From NCBI GenBank assembly GCA_964440115.1, contig CAYTPV010000005.1, positions 1-64,000 of the forward strand: a DNA stretch of 64,000 nt, in the 5' to 3' direction. Below the pieces are notes generated by a model. The model did no database searches and was not told the origin of the DNA. It saw only the letters and a list, made by a program, of their open reading frames with translations. Position 1 is the first letter of the stretch, and every line of letters begins with the position of its first letter. This document shows, piece after piece, positions 1-9,256 of this stretch. Origin of the DNA: JAEWWD01 sp964440115. GTDB lineage: Bacteria > Bacillota > Clostridia > Christensenellales > CAG-138. The position numbers and the translations under genes are program-made.

Positions 1-50
1 ACACCCCATTCGTTTTACAGTTTATCATACTGTCTAACTTTTGGGGTGCA

Positions 51-124
51 CTTCAGGGGCGAAGCCCTCACGTTTTATAATAAAAAAATTCTCCGTCGCC
101 GCCGGGGGCGGCGATACAATTTAA
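51..124 (+). repeat. Family B intergenic hairpin element, copy 1
   Basis: A GC-rich block containing GGGGCGAAGCCCT, then an A/T-rich spacer, then a closing hairpin GTCGCCGCC...GGCGGCGATAC. The same order recurs about ten times in the window in both orientations, always between genes. The first 50 bases hold an inverted repeat of CACCCCA and TGGGGTG and no recognisable gene. Confidence 0.7.
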
Positions 125-127
125 TAC

Positions 128-1552
128 CTATGCTTTTTGCTTTTTCTTGAACAAGCTTTTGCGGAACAGCAGCGCGTTGATGAGCACCGAAAGTACAAGA
201 AGCGCGCCGAGAGTAATCCATGACCAGCGGTTGCTCATGGGCGCTATCCCCATCAGCATGAGCATGGGGAACCCGAACACGATCGCCCACAGCTGCTGAT
301 AAATGAGGTTGCTCGCGGCGGGCGTTTTAAACAGCGGGTCGATTTCACGAAGCAGTATCACGCCCGTGCTCGCCGTGCCTGTCAGCATGCCATAGAGCGC
401 GAGGAAGGATTCATCCGAATACGTCGGGAACAGCTTCTTACAGGTGTAATCGCACTGCCAGTACGTGAGGAAAGCGCCCGCGATGCAGATGATGGAAAGC
501 GGTATCACAAACTCCCGCCGCGAGAAGGCAGAAAGGTCTATGGCTGCGATGGACGCCACTACCATCAAATCGAACATCACGCCGCCGATGCGGTTGAGCA
601 TGAAATCGTTGAGATATTCGCGGTGCACGATGTTGGCCTTTTTTAATACGCGTAAGCCCCACTTGAATATCATGGCGAACACGGAGCCTATGAGGAAGTT
701 AAACCCCCAGATCAGCGGCTTGACCGTGCCGGAAAAGAAGCCGCCCAATTGATCCAGACCAATGGAGGCCACGCGCATAAACAAGTATGCGGCCATATAC
801 GTAAAGAATACCAACCCAAACTGCACCGTCAGCTTATCGAGCGATTCGGTGAGAGGAATCTCGCCTTTTCGGGTGATCATTTCGGCGCTCAGGTCTTCGA
901 TTTCATCCGCGTTGAGTATCTGCTGCTTGATGCGTCCCTTCTTCTTCATACGGTTGAGATAAAACACACCGCCCAGACCCGAGGATACGAAGCCCATCGC
1001 TGCCACCGTCAGACCGAAGCTCGCGCCGCCGGAAAACGGGGGGTAATTGGTTGCCGTGGCGTAAATATTGCCCCAGTTGTACGCCTGCCCCGGCCCCTGC
1101 CCGTAGCCCATGGGCAGCAGCAGACCGGATGCCGGCCAGTTGTGCAAGAAGTAGGAAAGCCCCAGCGTGATGGCGAGGCCGACCAGACCTTGCAGCAGGT
1201 AGGAAGATACCACCGTCAGGCCCGTGTTGAATATATCCACCTTGAGGTTGAGTTCCGGCCTTCTCTCGGAAGTCTTAAGCGCGAGTGCGACAAACCCCAG
1301 GCCCAGTCCGTGATACGTCAGCGTTTCCATGGTGACCTTGGTAAACATGGGCGTACCGGTTGCTTTTTCATAAATGGAGCTGGCGATGAGCACCAGAAAT
1401 CCGCCGAGCACCGAGCTTGGAATCAGCGACTGACGCAGCGGACGGATCGTCCTGCGCAGCATGTTGGCGGTAAGCATGCCCACAAGCAGTATCGTAAACT
1501 CGATCATCAGCTTCCATGTGCTGTTATCCCAGAAGTTCATGCCGCTCGTCAT
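128..1552 (-). CDS. gltS: Sodium/glutamate symporter, GltS (ESS) family
   Basis: Integral membrane protein of 474 residues that would import glutamate with sodium. It has the two inverted hydrophobic halves of the ESS family. The glycine-rich pore motif GYGQGPGQAYNWG lies in the first half and GTASTGVILLREIDP in the second. The start is set by an AAGGGAG Shine-Dalgarno sequence 8 nt upstream of the ATG encoding MTSGMNFW; a longer reading frame exists upstream but lacks a ribosome site. It is a single gene, convergent with the window edge and divergent from the hydrolase gene. Family assignment is firm; substrate specificity is inferred from the family. Confidence 0.88.
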   Translation of the reverse strand: MTSGMNFWDNSTWKLMIEFTILLVGMLTANMLRRTIRPLRQSLIPSSVLGGFLVLIASSIYEKATGTPMFTKVTMETLTYHGLGLGFVALALKTSERRPELNLKVDIFNTGLTVVSSYLLQGLVGLAITLGLSYFLHNWPASGLLLPMGYGQGPGQAYNWGNIYATATNYPPFSGGASFGLTVAAMGFVSSGLGGVFYLNRMKKKGRIKQQILNADEIEDLSAEMITRKGEIPLTESLDKLTVQFGLVFFTYMAAYLFMRVASIGLDQLGGFFSGTVKPLIWGFNFLIGSVFAMIFKWGLRVLKKANIVHREYLNDFMLNRIGGVMFDLMVVASIAAIDLSAFSRREFVIPLSIICIAGAFLTYWQCDYTCKKLFPTYSDESFLALYGMLTGTASTGVILLREIDPLFKTPAASNLIYQQLWAIVFGFPMLMLMGIAPMSNRWSWITLGALLVLSVLINALLFRKSLFKKKQKA

Positions 1553-1866
1553 GCACACCGCTCCCTTCATTATGAAAACACTACTGTCTCTGTGAAAACC
1601 ATCGATGTGAAACCCAATACCGTTTGAGTATATCATCGCGCGAGTGCTGTTGGAAAGTCATTTATACTTGGGCATTGCAGGAATGGGTACATTTTATCCG
1701 TATCTGACCCGCTTTTTACATGCCCGCAACGGACGCGCCGCCGCGCGCAATTGACGCGCGCGTGAAGCGCGGAGTATAATGATTACAAGTGTTTTCCAGC
1801 AATTATGGCGTAGGATGTCTCATACAAAGAAGCCAAAACCGCAACAGAAGAAAGGGGGCCTGCCCC

Positions 1867-2670
1867 ATGCCGGCACGCATGCTCGAATCGTTTGATTCCA
1901 CCATGCTTTTTGTGAAGTCGGATCTGCCGGAGTCCTGTCGTGCCATCGCCGTGGTTGTGCACGGTCTGTGCGAGCATCAGGGCCGGTACGATTACATGAC
2001 TGACCGCCTCAATGCCAACGGAATAGGCGTTTATCGGTTTGATCATCGGGGCCACGGCCGCTCCGAAGGCGAGCGTACCTTTTACCGCGACTATATGGAT
2101 ATGGTCGCGGACCTCAATGTTGTGGTGGATACGGCGATTGCTGAAAATCCTGACCTGCCCGTGTTCCTCATCGGACACAGCATGGGCGGCTTCTGCAGCG
2201 CGCTGTACGGTGTGAAGTATCCCGATAAACTCAAGGGCATTGTGCTCAGCGGCGCGTTAACGCACGACACCATTGGCCTCATCGCAGGCGTGCCGTCCGG
2301 ATTGGACACGCACATGGAACTGCCCAACGAGCTGGGCGGCGGCGTATGCTCCGTGCAGTCGGTTGTGGAGTGCTACGCGCAGGACCCGTATAATTGCAAA
2401 ACATTCACCACCGGGCTGTGCTACGAGATTACGCGCGGCGTGACATGGCTTACGGAGCAGCTGACCGGCTTTGAATACCCCGTGCTTGTGCTGCACGGCG
2501 AACAGGACGCGCTTGTCAGTCCGCAGGACAGCTACGATTTCTTCGCAAAGATATCCTCGCCCGACAGGCAATTGAAAGTGTATGGCGGGCTGTACCACGA
2601 AATATTCAACGAGTATTGCAGGGACGAAGTCATCGACGACGCGATACGCTGGATACTCGAGCGCGCGTAA
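1867..2670 (+). CDS. Alpha/beta hydrolase, monoacylglycerol lipase-like (serine aminopeptidase S33)
   Basis: Soluble hydrolase of 267 residues. It shows an oxyanion-side HG motif (VVVHGLCEHQGRYD), the HRGHGRSEG segment typical of S33/monoacylglycerol lipases, a nucleophile elbow GHSMGG, and a late LHGEQDALVSP (acid) and LYHEIFNE (histidine). All three catalytic positions are visible. AAAGGGGG precedes the chosen ATG by about 8 nt. Probable substrates are lysophospholipids or monoglycerides, but the family is broad and the actual ester is unknown. A hairpin follows the gene, so it is probably transcribed alone. Confidence 0.82.
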   Translation: MPARMLESFDSTMLFVKSDLPESCRAIAVVVHGLCEHQGRYDYMTDRLNANGIGVYRFDHRGHGRSEGERTFYRDYMDMVADLNVVVDTAIAENPDLPVFLIGHSMGGFCSALYGVKYPDKLKGIVLSGALTHDTIGLIAGVPSGLDTHMELPNELGGGVCSVQSVVECYAQDPYNCKTFTTGLCYEITRGVTWLTEQLTGFEYPVLVLHGEQDALVSPQDSYDFFAKISSPDRQLKVYGGLYHEIFNEYCRDEVIDDAIRWILERA

Positions 2671-2702
2671 ATTTCGGGCGCGGATCAGGAAATACTGATA
2701 AG

Positions 2703-2730
2703 GAGGGGAGCCTTGCTTCCCTCTGTCATT
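2703..2730 (+). terminator. Probable terminator after the hydrolase gene
   Basis: GAGGGGAG, loop CCTTG, CTTCCCTC (one G-T pair), then a weak T-rich tail. It lies 32 nt after the hydrolase stop codon. Confidence 0.5.
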
Positions 2731-2795
2731 TTATGCTGGCCATGCGGCCTTACAGTGATAAACCCAAAGAAATAGTTTAGCGGGGGAAAGAACGA

Positions 2796-3947
2796 ATGAG
2801 CACTGTCGCGTTACTCGAATGCAAAAGCTACGATACGGAACCGGTCATGGCGAAAATCAACGCCGCCGTGGATTTGCTGGGCGGATGGGAAAAGTATGTG
2901 CAGCCCGGCAACACGGTGCTCTTAAAAGTAAACCTGATCGGCCCCAAGCCCTCGGAATCGGCCGCAGTGACACACTGCGAGTTCGTGCGGGCTATGGTAA
3001 GAATTCTCAAAGCCAGAGGCTGTACCGTATGGGTCGGGGACAGCGCGGGCGGCGCAATAGGCGGCATTGCGCCTACGACGCAGGCCATGAAGGTGGCGGG
3101 GTATGAAAAGGTGGCGGAGGAAGAGGGCGCGCTGATTAAGAATTTCGACCGCGAGGGCGCGGTGGGTATCACGCCCAAGAGCGGCATGGAAGAGACCATG
3201 TATGTCGCCAAACCCTATATGGAAGCGGACGTTGTTATCAACCTGCCCAAGCTCAAAACGCACTCGGCCGGGATTTACACCGGCGCGGTGAAAAATGTGT
3301 TCGGATGCATTCCGGGCCTCAGAAAGGCGAAATATCATAAAATGGCGCCGGACGCCGGGGATCTCAGCCATATTTTCTGCGACATCCATGAAGCGCGCAA
3401 AATCAGTCTGCATATCATGGACGGTGTGACTGCCATGCAGGGAGAAGGGCCGACTGCGGGCACAGTCTACGAAGCAAACAAAATACTCGTGAGCGAGGAC
3501 CCGCTCGCGCTCGATGTCATCGCCGCCAAAATGATCGGGCTGAATATGACGGATATTCCCATACTCCAAACGGCGCAAAAGCGCGGGATGGGGGAGGGTG
3601 ACATCGCAAAAATCCGGCTTGCGGGGGATTATACTTCCATCCCCACTTTGAGCGGATTTGTACTGCCCAAACGCTTTTTGAAGCCGGGAAAGCGCAACAG
3701 CAAAGCGCTTATTAAAGTCATCGATTTCTTTCAGACGCGGCCGCATATTGACCTGAGCAAATGCAAAAAGTGCAATATGTGCGTGGAAAGCTGCCCGATG
3801 CAGGCCATCGATAAGGAGACCAAGCGCATCGATTACAGCGCCTGCATCGAATGCATGTGCTGCCATGAGATGTGCATGTATAAGGCCGTGGAGCTGAAGA
3901 ATACAAACGCCATCGCCGGGGTCATCTCCCGCATGGCGAGGAAATAG
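2796..3947 (+). CDS. DUF362 protein with C-terminal 2[4Fe-4S] ferredoxin domain
   Basis: Protein of 383 residues. The N-terminal ~270 residues match the DUF362 fold (KVNLIGPKPSE near the start, NLPKLKTHSAGIYTGAVKNV, and DPLALDVIAAKMIG). The C-terminal ~70 residues carry two four-cysteine clusters, CKKCNMCVESCP and CIECMCCHEMC. DUF362-ferredoxin fusions are widespread in Clostridia and are often placed in electron-transfer roles without a proven reaction. GGGGGAAAGAACG precedes the ATG. It stands alone and is followed by a good terminator. Confidence 0.85.
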   Translation: MSTVALLECKSYDTEPVMAKINAAVDLLGGWEKYVQPGNTVLLKVNLIGPKPSESAAVTHCEFVRAMVRILKARGCTVWVGDSAGGAIGGIAPTTQAMKVAGYEKVAEEEGALIKNFDREGAVGITPKSGMEETMYVAKPYMEADVVINLPKLKTHSAGIYTGAVKNVFGCIPGLRKAKYHKMAPDAGDLSHIFCDIHEARKISLHIMDGVTAMQGEGPTAGTVYEANKILVSEDPLALDVIAAKMIGLNMTDIPILQTAQKRGMGEGDIAKIRLAGDYTSIPTLSGFVLPKRFLKPGKRNSKALIKVIDFFQTRPHIDLSKCKKCNMCVESCPMQAIDKETKRIDYSACIECMCCHEMCMYKAVELKNTNAIAGVISRMARK

Positions 3948-3970
3948 TTTTATCTCCAGAATCTAATCAT

Positions 3971-4006
3971 AAAAGCAGGCAACGATATCCTGCTTTAGCA
4001 TTTTTT
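3971..4006 (+). terminator. Rho-independent terminator after the DUF362 gene
   Basis: AAAGCAGG and CCTGCTTT form the stem, followed after a few bases by TTTTTT. It lies 24 nt after the stop codon. Confidence 0.75.
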
Positions 4007-4012
4007 CTTAAG

Positions 4013-4190
4013 GTATCGGCTCCCTGCGGAGCCGACGATAGTTTTTATACTGGGGGAAACTGCGGTTTCCCCCAGTACCCCCTTCCTGTGGTATAAACAA
4101 AGCGGTAATGCCGCACCTGTATTGCAAAAACAAGCGGGGCGCTGCGCCGCCCCGTTCTTACAGGCATCGATGATAAATACCATACAATCC
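4013..4190. repeat. Family B-like hairpins without a gene
   Basis: GGTATCGGCTCC, loop, GGAGCCGACGATA resembles the family B closing hairpin but with a different stem (GGCTCC/GGAGCC instead of GCCGCC/GGCGGC). It is followed by CTGGGGGAAACTGCGGTTTCCCCCAG and GCGGGGCGCTGCGCCGCCCCG hairpins. No coding sequence is visible. Confidence 0.6.
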
Positions 4191-4332
4191 GTAAAAACCG
4201 GCGACATGCGCGCCGGTTTTTACACCTTGCACAAATGCCGGCCGCGCCCGCAGGGTGCAGGCATTTGTGAGAAAACCCGCCGCAGCGGCCTCGCATAAAT
4301 GGCACAGCCATTTATGCGAAAGCGAAGCGCCT
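4191..4332 (+). repeat. Family A modular hairpin element, copy 1
   Basis: Stem 1 is GTAAAAACCGGCG, loop ACATGCG, CGCCGGTTTTTAC (perfect). It is followed by the constant ACCTTG, stem 2 CACAAATGCC...GGCATTTGTG, the constant GAGAAAA, and stem 3 CGCATAAATGG...CCATTTATGCG. Stems differ from other copies while loop and linkers match. Confidence 0.7.
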
Positions 4333-5002
4333 AGCTGATACCCGCTATCTCCTCCACCGGCAGCGCGAGCACCACGCCCTTCGCCTCGGTCAGTATGCCG
4401 CAGGTTTTATTGACATTTTCCATAATCGCGCGCTGGTTGTGCTGCCCGGCGAGTATGAGCACGATTTCCTTTTCCGTCTGCAGCGAGGCGCTGACGATGC
4501 TTTCGTTTTCCTCGCGGCCTACGCCGCGCGCGTGCAGCAGTGTGCCGCCCGTAGCACCCGCGGCCTTCGCGGCTTCCATGACCTGATCGGCGTAGCCGCT
4601 TTCCGCGATCACCAGTATGAGGCTGAATTTCGTAGGCATGGGGTCTCCTTCCTGCTGCGGTTCTTTTTCAGGGGGCAGCGCGTCGAGTATGCACTGCGCG
4701 ACGAGCGCGTTGATGGCGAGCAGCGGCATCGAAAAGGCGATGCCTGCGCCCGGGCGTTTGAGCTTTAAGAGGCCGGATAACCCGGCCAGATGTGTTTTGA
4801 CCGCCGAGCGTGGCAGCAGGCTGATGAGAATATCCTTATCGATTTCCCCCAGACCCAGCATCGTCAGCAGTTCTGAATTGACCGTGCCCCGCCCGAGTGT
4901 CAGATAATTGTAGGAGATCGCGTTTTCGCGGCAGAATTCCGCGATTTCCTCGCCTTTGCCGCGATCGGCAATGGTGACGAGCGCCATCATTTTATCAGGC
5001 AT
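4331..5002 (-). CDS. Tandem PII-like regulatory protein, partner of the DUF1538 transporter
   Basis: Soluble protein of 223 residues with two consecutive PII-like ferredoxin-fold domains (about 1-110 and 118-223). The second shows the HARGVGREENE segment, resembling the T-loop region of GlnB-like proteins. Its ATG overlaps the stop region of the upstream DUF1538 gene by 8 nt, so the two are translationally coupled. DUF1538 membrane proteins are commonly paired with PII-like proteins, which suggests ligand-dependent gating of transport. The ligand is unknown. Having both domains on one chain is worth noting, since classical PII is a trimer of single domains. Confidence 0.72.
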   Translation of the reverse strand: MPDKMMALVTIADRGKGEEIAEFCRENAISYNYLTLGRGTVNSELLTMLGLGEIDKDILISLLPRSAVKTHLAGLSGLLKLKRPGAGIAFSMPLLAINALVAQCILDALPPEKEPQQEGDPMPTKFSLILVIAESGYADQVMEAAKAAGATGGTLLHARGVGREENESIVSASLQTEKEIVLILAGQHNQRAIMENVNKTCGILTEAKGVVLALPVEEIAGIS

Positions 5003-6530
5003 CGGCGTCTACCTCCCCGTAATAGATCATGGCTTCGGCCAGCTGCATGAGCCGCCGCGGCGGCAGATCCGCACAGGTGCGCGGCTTCTGGACCTTCGCA
5101 CGCAAGCCAAGCAGCTGTATGGTGATAAGCGGGGCCATGGCGACAAGTGCCACCAACCCGAAGGAATCCGTGAGGATATTGCCGCCCGCCGCCTCCGTTG
5201 CACCTATCGCCAGAGGCAACAGAAACGCGGCTGTCATGGGGCCTGTCGCCACGCCGCCCGCGTCAAACGCGATGGCGGTAAACACATGCGGTACGAAGAA
5301 AGAAAGCGTTAGCGCAGCCGCATAACCGGGCACGAGGAACCAGAACAGCGAAATGCCCGTGAGCACGCGCAGCATGGATACGCCCACCGCCGCCGCAACG
5401 CCTATGGACAGGCTTTTCTGCAACGCGCGCTGTGAAATCGCGCCGTTGGAAAACTCCTCGACTTCACGCTTAAGCACATGTACGGCGGGTTCCGCCTCCA
5501 CTAAGAAATAGCCCATGAGCATGCCGATGGGAATGAGCAGCCACGGGGATTTCCCGCCGCCGAGCAAAGTGCCAAGATAATGACCTACAGGCAAAAACCC
5601 TACATTGACGCCGGTCAAAAACAGCACCAATCCGGCGTAGGTATACAAAAAGCCTATGACGACGCGCGTAAGCTGCTTTTTGTGGAAGCGGCGCGTCAAT
5701 AGCTGGTATACTGCGAAGAGCAAGGCGATGGGCAGTACCGCCACGGCGACTTCCGCGATATACGTGGGGATGCCTTTGGCGAATTGCGCGGCCATATCCG
5801 CCGTGGTCAGTACGTCGGGGATGGCGCCGAAGCTGTAATCCGCCGTGGAGGGCTTGAAGAGTATGCTTAAAAGCAGCACGGCGAGCACGGGGCCGACGCT
5901 GCACAGCGCGATTAAGCCGAAGCTGTCCTCACGGGAGGTTTTATCCGACCGCAGCGACGCCATACCGATGCCCAGCGCCATGATGAACGGCACTGTGACA
6001 GGTCCTGTCGTGACGCCGCCCGAATCGAACGCTACCGAAAGCATTTCTCGCGGCGCAAAAGGCGCGAGCACGAACAGCAGTATATAACAGCCCAGCAGCA
6101 TCAGATGCAGCGGGATTTTGTAATGCACGCGCAGCAGCGATATCACAAGGAACAGCCCCACGCCGCCGGCCACGGTGAATATGAGCGTTGCGTCCGAAAT
6201 GGACGGCACCTGATGCGCGAGCACCTGCAGATCCGGCTCGGCAACGGTGATGACCGCGCCCATCACAAAGCACAGCGCGGCGGCAAGCCCCGTTCGCTTC
6301 ATTTTGCTCATGCGCGCACCTACGCTTTCGCCCATGGGCAGCATGGAAATATCCGCACCCAGCGAAAACACGCCAATTCCCACAATGAGCATGACCGCGC
6401 CGAACAAAAACAGCATCAGCGTGCCGCTGGGCATGGGCGCTATCGTCACGCTCAGCAGCAGCACGATGACGGTGATGGGCAGGGCGGAACGCAGAGCTTC
6501 GTCGACTTTTTCTTTCAGGCGTTGATTCAT
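4995..6530 (-). CDS. DUF1538 duplicated integral membrane protein (putative transporter)
   Basis: Very hydrophobic protein of 511 residues made of two homologous halves. The motif FDSGGVTTGPVTVPF in the first half is echoed by FDAGGVATGPMTAAF in the second, which is diagnostic of DUF1538. About 12-14 membrane segments are expected. The start chosen encodes MNQRLKEKVDEALR, with AAAGGAA just upstream. Family members are annotated as putative transporters and the cargo is unknown. It is the first gene of a two-gene operon with the tandem PII-like protein. Confidence 0.8.
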   Translation of the reverse strand: MNQRLKEKVDEALRSALPITVIVLLLSVTIAPMPSGTLMLFLFGAVMLIVGIGVFSLGADISMLPMGESVGARMSKMKRTGLAAALCFVMGAVITVAEPDLQVLAHQVPSISDATLIFTVAGGVGLFLVISLLRVHYKIPLHLMLLGCYILLFVLAPFAPREMLSVAFDSGGVTTGPVTVPFIMALGIGMASLRSDKTSREDSFGLIALCSVGPVLAVLLLSILFKPSTADYSFGAIPDVLTTADMAAQFAKGIPTYIAEVAVAVLPIALLFAVYQLLTRRFHKKQLTRVVIGFLYTYAGLVLFLTGVNVGFLPVGHYLGTLLGGGKSPWLLIPIGMLMGYFLVEAEPAVHVLKREVEEFSNGAISQRALQKSLSIGVAAAVGVSMLRVLTGISLFWFLVPGYAAALTLSFFVPHVFTAIAFDAGGVATGPMTAAFLLPLAIGATEAAGGNILTDSFGLVALVAMAPLITIQLLGLRAKVQKPRTCADLPPRRLMQLAEAMIYYGEVDADA

Positions 6531-6744
6531 GGCTTCCTTTCGGTCGTTTATAGTTAAAAGTGCTTGAAATTGGGTTCTATATTTTAAGTATAGCATGAAA
6601 ACCGTGAAATTGAACAGAAATCATATAGAAGTACACAGAAAATTCGATTTGTATGTATATTATCGCGTTAATACGCTCAAAATCGCGTCCGCACGCATGC
6701 ATTCGTTGAAACTTATGTTTTTGCCGTTTAAACAAAACAAGCGG

Positions 6745-7037
6745 GGCGCTGTGCCGCCCCGCTCACGTGAGTATCGATTATAAATCTCCATACAATAAGT
6801 CAAAGCTGATGACATGTGCGTCAGCTTTGACACCTTGCACGCGGCGGGGCGCGACAAAAGCCATAGCTTTCGAGCGCTTCGTCCGCGTGAGAAATCCCGC
6901 CGCAGCGGCCTCGATGAAATGGCGCAGCCATTTCATCGAAAAGCAAATGCCGACCGCGCCCGCAGGGCGCAGGCATTTGTGAGAAAACCTCCAGAGAGCC
7001 TCGCGCAAATGGATGAAATCCATTTGCGCGAAAGTGT
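6745..7037 (+). repeat. Family A modular hairpin element, copy 2 (extended)
   Basis: A GCGGGGCGCTGTGCCGCCCCGC hairpin precedes the element. Stem 1 is GTCAAAGCTGATG, loop ACATGTG, CGTCAGCTTTGAC (6799-6831), followed by ACCTTG. A larger stem contains GCGCGACAAAAGCC. Two further hairpin units end in AAATGG...CCATTT stems. The linker GCCGCAGCGGCCTCG is shared with copy 1. No gene is visible between 6531 and 7036. Confidence 0.7.
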
Positions 7038-7510
7038 TAGCTAACGCGTACTTTCACAACCAATTCGATATCGCCCACCGGCGTTTTGATGCCCGTGTTG
7101 ATGAGCCGTGCGTCGTGCGACGGAGTGTCCCCGTCTATCACCGTTTCGCCGCTGATGATTTTGGGCGGCTGAATATCGCAGGCGATTGCGCTTTCGCACA
7201 GCCCCGTCATGGCGTTGCCGCTGATGATATTGGATATTTCGCCCATTGCGGAAGTCACGAAATCGTCGATTTCCTCGATTTCCATGCCGCTCATGCTTTT
7301 GACGATTTCGAGCGCCGTCTTTTCGGGGAATATGTAATAGGTTTCGCCGGAATAATCGCCGGTAAAGCCGATCATGATGGTGACCTTATCCTTGAGCACC
7401 TTCAGGCTTTCGGCGGATTCTACAGCGCCGACGACGGCGTCCATATCCAGCATCAGCTTGCAGACTTCGCGGGTGGCGTTGGAAAACGGTTCGAATATCT
7501 TATCCGTCAT
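7037..7510 (-). CDS. cheX: CheX-family chemotaxis phosphatase-like protein
   Basis: Cytosolic protein of 157 residues. It matches CheX/CheC-like proteins, which remove phosphate from CheY-P. The catalytic helix signature is seen in DFVTSAMGEISNIISGNAMT, matching the E-x2-N pattern. The start is set by a GGGGGG stretch 6-7 nt before the ATG encoding MTDKIFEPF. That ATG overlaps the last bases of the upstream hemerythrin gene (ATGA). Pairing with a bacteriohemerythrin suggests coupling of oxygen sensing to behaviour or diguanylate signalling, which is inference. Confidence 0.8.
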   Translation of the reverse strand: MTDKIFEPFSNATREVCKLMLDMDAVVGAVESAESLKVLKDKVTIMIGFTGDYSGETYYIFPEKTALEIVKSMSGMEIEEIDDFVTSAMGEISNIISGNAMTGLCESAIACDIQPPKIISGETVIDGDTPSHDARLINTGIKTPVGDIELVVKVRVS

Positions 7511-7926
7511 TTTGCCGCCCCCCTTGTCCTGTCGTAATCCGCAATCTTCTGGTCTTCCGCGACGACATGGTTGATGAGCCACGCCAGCAGCTTACCCGCA
7601 AACTGCTGCATGGGCTGTTCCGCAAAGCCTGTCTGTTCGTACTGCGCGGCGACCTCGCCCACGTAGCGCACCATATCCTGATGGATTTTCTTGTGCGCGT
7701 CATACCCCGGATAGCCGATTTTCCGCTGATAGGCTTCTTCGTCCGCGAAATGCGTGACGACGTATTCCTTCATGAACGCAAGCGTGGCGTTGACCTGATC
7801 CACTTTCTCACACCAATCCTTTTGCGAGCGCAGCGTTTCCACGAATGTGGTCACTCGCTCGAACAGCTCTTTGTGCTGCTGATCGATCACCGGCACGCCG
7901 ACATTGTATTTTTCCTTCCAGATCAT
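7507..7926 (-). CDS. Bacteriohemerythrin (non-heme di-iron oxygen-binding protein)
   Basis: Single-domain hemerythrin of 139 residues with all seven expected iron ligands: H18, H59, E63 (HFADEE), H78 and H82 (HKKIH), H120 and D125 (NHVVAED). Known family roles are oxygen binding, oxygen sensing and transfer in anaerobes and microaerophiles. It is the first gene of an operon with cheX. A GGAGGAACGAG Shine-Dalgarno region precedes the ATG. The complete ligand set makes this call firm. Confidence 0.9.
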   Translation of the reverse strand: MIWKEKYNVGVPVIDQQHKELFERVTTFVETLRSQKDWCEKVDQVNATLAFMKEYVVTHFADEEAYQRKIGYPGYDAHKKIHQDMVRYVGEVAAQYEQTGFAEQPMQQFAGKLLAWLINHVVAEDQKIADYDRTRGAAK

Positions 7927-8059
7927 CTCGTTCCTCCTTCGGTAAATGCAATCCCGGCTTTGCCGGACATATGTTCTTAGTTATCGGAACATTCACGCCA
8001 AAGCTGAACAGCAGGATGTAAAATTCATGTAAAAAGCGGAACGCTTTAACGCTCCGCTT

Positions 8060-8262
8060 ACATAATGTATCGCCGCCATTGGGCGGCGACGAAGTTTTAT
8101 TTTATTTAATAGCGGGAGGGCCTCGCAGTTCGCAATGGTCGCGCCGTGTCACAGCATAGCTGTTCCTAGCGCTTCCTTGTTCACTGGTCTTACGCCTCGC
8201 TCTCTCCGCCGCAGGCGGCGCTCGGCTCCGACTCCCCACGCCCCCTGAAAAGACAGAAGGCC
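8060..8262 (-). repeat. Family B intergenic element, long form, copy 2
   Basis: TATCGCCGCC...GGCGGCGACGA, then an A/T-rich TTTTATTTTATTTAATAGCGGG segment, then the AGTTCGCAATGGTCGCG stretch and a GC-rich end (CCCACGCCCCCTGA). The AGTTCGCAATAGTCG core also occurs at 11.66 kb and, reversed, at 35.1 kb and 59.9 kb. Confidence 0.65.
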
Positions 8263-8318
8263 GTCTTAGTATTAGTACCAAGTCGGCCTAGATGTAAGCA
8301 TTGCCCATAATTAAATCC

Positions 8319-8480
8319 GTCAAAACTGACGACATGCGCGTCAGCTTTGACACCTTGCGCGCGGCTGTGCGCGACAAAAGCCGTAAGGCTTTCGAGCGCG
8401 CTGCCGCGTGAGAATAGTTCGCATGGATGGCATAGCCCATCCATGCGATGCTCGCGCAAATGTACGCAGTGCATTTGTGC
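8319..8480 (+). repeat. Family A modular hairpin element, copy 3
   Basis: Stem 1 is GTCAAAACTGACG, loop ACATGCG, CGTCAGCTTTGAC, then ACCTTG. It is followed by a GCGCGACAAAAGCC-containing stem and by CATGGATGG...CCATCCATG and CAAATG...CATTTG stems. No gene lies between 7927 and 8485. Confidence 0.7.
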
Positions 8481-8485
8481 CTAAA

Positions 8486-9166
8486 CTAGTTGCTGCTTTT
8501 CGGCAAAAACGGTACAATGCGGCCTGCGAAGCCGGGCATTGTCATTGTCTGCAGCCACACTTTGCCGGGGCCGGTCAGCCGCGTGTTCAAAAGGCCTTCG
8601 CCGCCGAACAGCACGTTTTTGAAGCCCTTGACCATGGTGACTTCGTACTGCACGCGGGCTTCATACGCCGCGACATTGCCGGTATCCACGATGAGCGTTT
8701 CGCCGGGGGCAAGCACTTTTTCGCATACGGAACCGTCGATTTCCAGGAACGCGAGCCCCTGACCGGACAGCTTCTGCAGTATGAAGCCTTCGCCGCCGAA
8801 CAAGCCTGCGCCTAAGCCCTTGACCACATGCACGCTCAGCTGCACCTGCGGGGTGGCGCACAAAAACGCGCTCTTCTGGGCAATGATTTCCCCGTTGGAC
8901 ACATCGATGGGCAGTATCGCGCCGGGGAATGTGGAGGCGATGGTGATTTCCTGATTGGGATACATGGCCGTGTAAGAGGCGAGGAACAGCGAATCGCCGG
9001 AAAGCATGCGACCAAGGCCCTTCAGGAGGCCGCCGCGCATATTGGTTTCCATCTGCATGCCGGGAGTCATCCACGACATACCGCCGGACTGTGTATAAAT
9101 GCCTTCATTCTGATCGAGCTTGAATGTAACCGCGGGGAAGTTGCCGCCGAAAATGAGATACTGCAT
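8486..9166 (-). CDS. AIM24/TIGR00266 family protein
   Basis: Soluble beta-rich protein of 226 residues. It carries the glycine-rich repeats typical of this family (GGMSWMTPGMQMETNMRGG, GLFGGEGFILQKLSGQG and LFGGEGLLNTRLTGPGKVWLQ), consistent with the duplicated TRAP-like jelly-roll fold. AGAGGGAACGAT precedes the chosen ATG. Function is unknown in bacteria; the mitochondrial relative AIM24 affects inner membrane organisation. A palindrome GCAATATCCGGATATTGC at 9257-9274 lies ~90 nt upstream and could be an operator. Confidence 0.82.
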   Translation of the reverse strand: MQYLIFGGNFPAVTFKLDQNEGIYTQSGGMSWMTPGMQMETNMRGGLLKGLGRMLSGDSLFLASYTAMYPNQEITIASTFPGAILPIDVSNGEIIAQKSAFLCATPQVQLSVHVVKGLGAGLFGGEGFILQKLSGQGLAFLEIDGSVCEKVLAPGETLIVDTGNVAAYEARVQYEVTMVKGFKNVLFGGEGLLNTRLTGPGKVWLQTMTMPGFAGRIVPFLPKSSN

Positions 9167-9256
9167 ATCGTTCCCTCTTTTCTTATGATTTGCCCGCGCG
9201 CTGCGCGGCGTGCCGCTCACTATGTTTTCTATTATATCCGGCAATGTGATATGCAG

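Noticed and set aside
749..1627. Plus-strand open frame opposite gltS
   Set aside because: The gltS frame shows clear family motifs; this one shows none.
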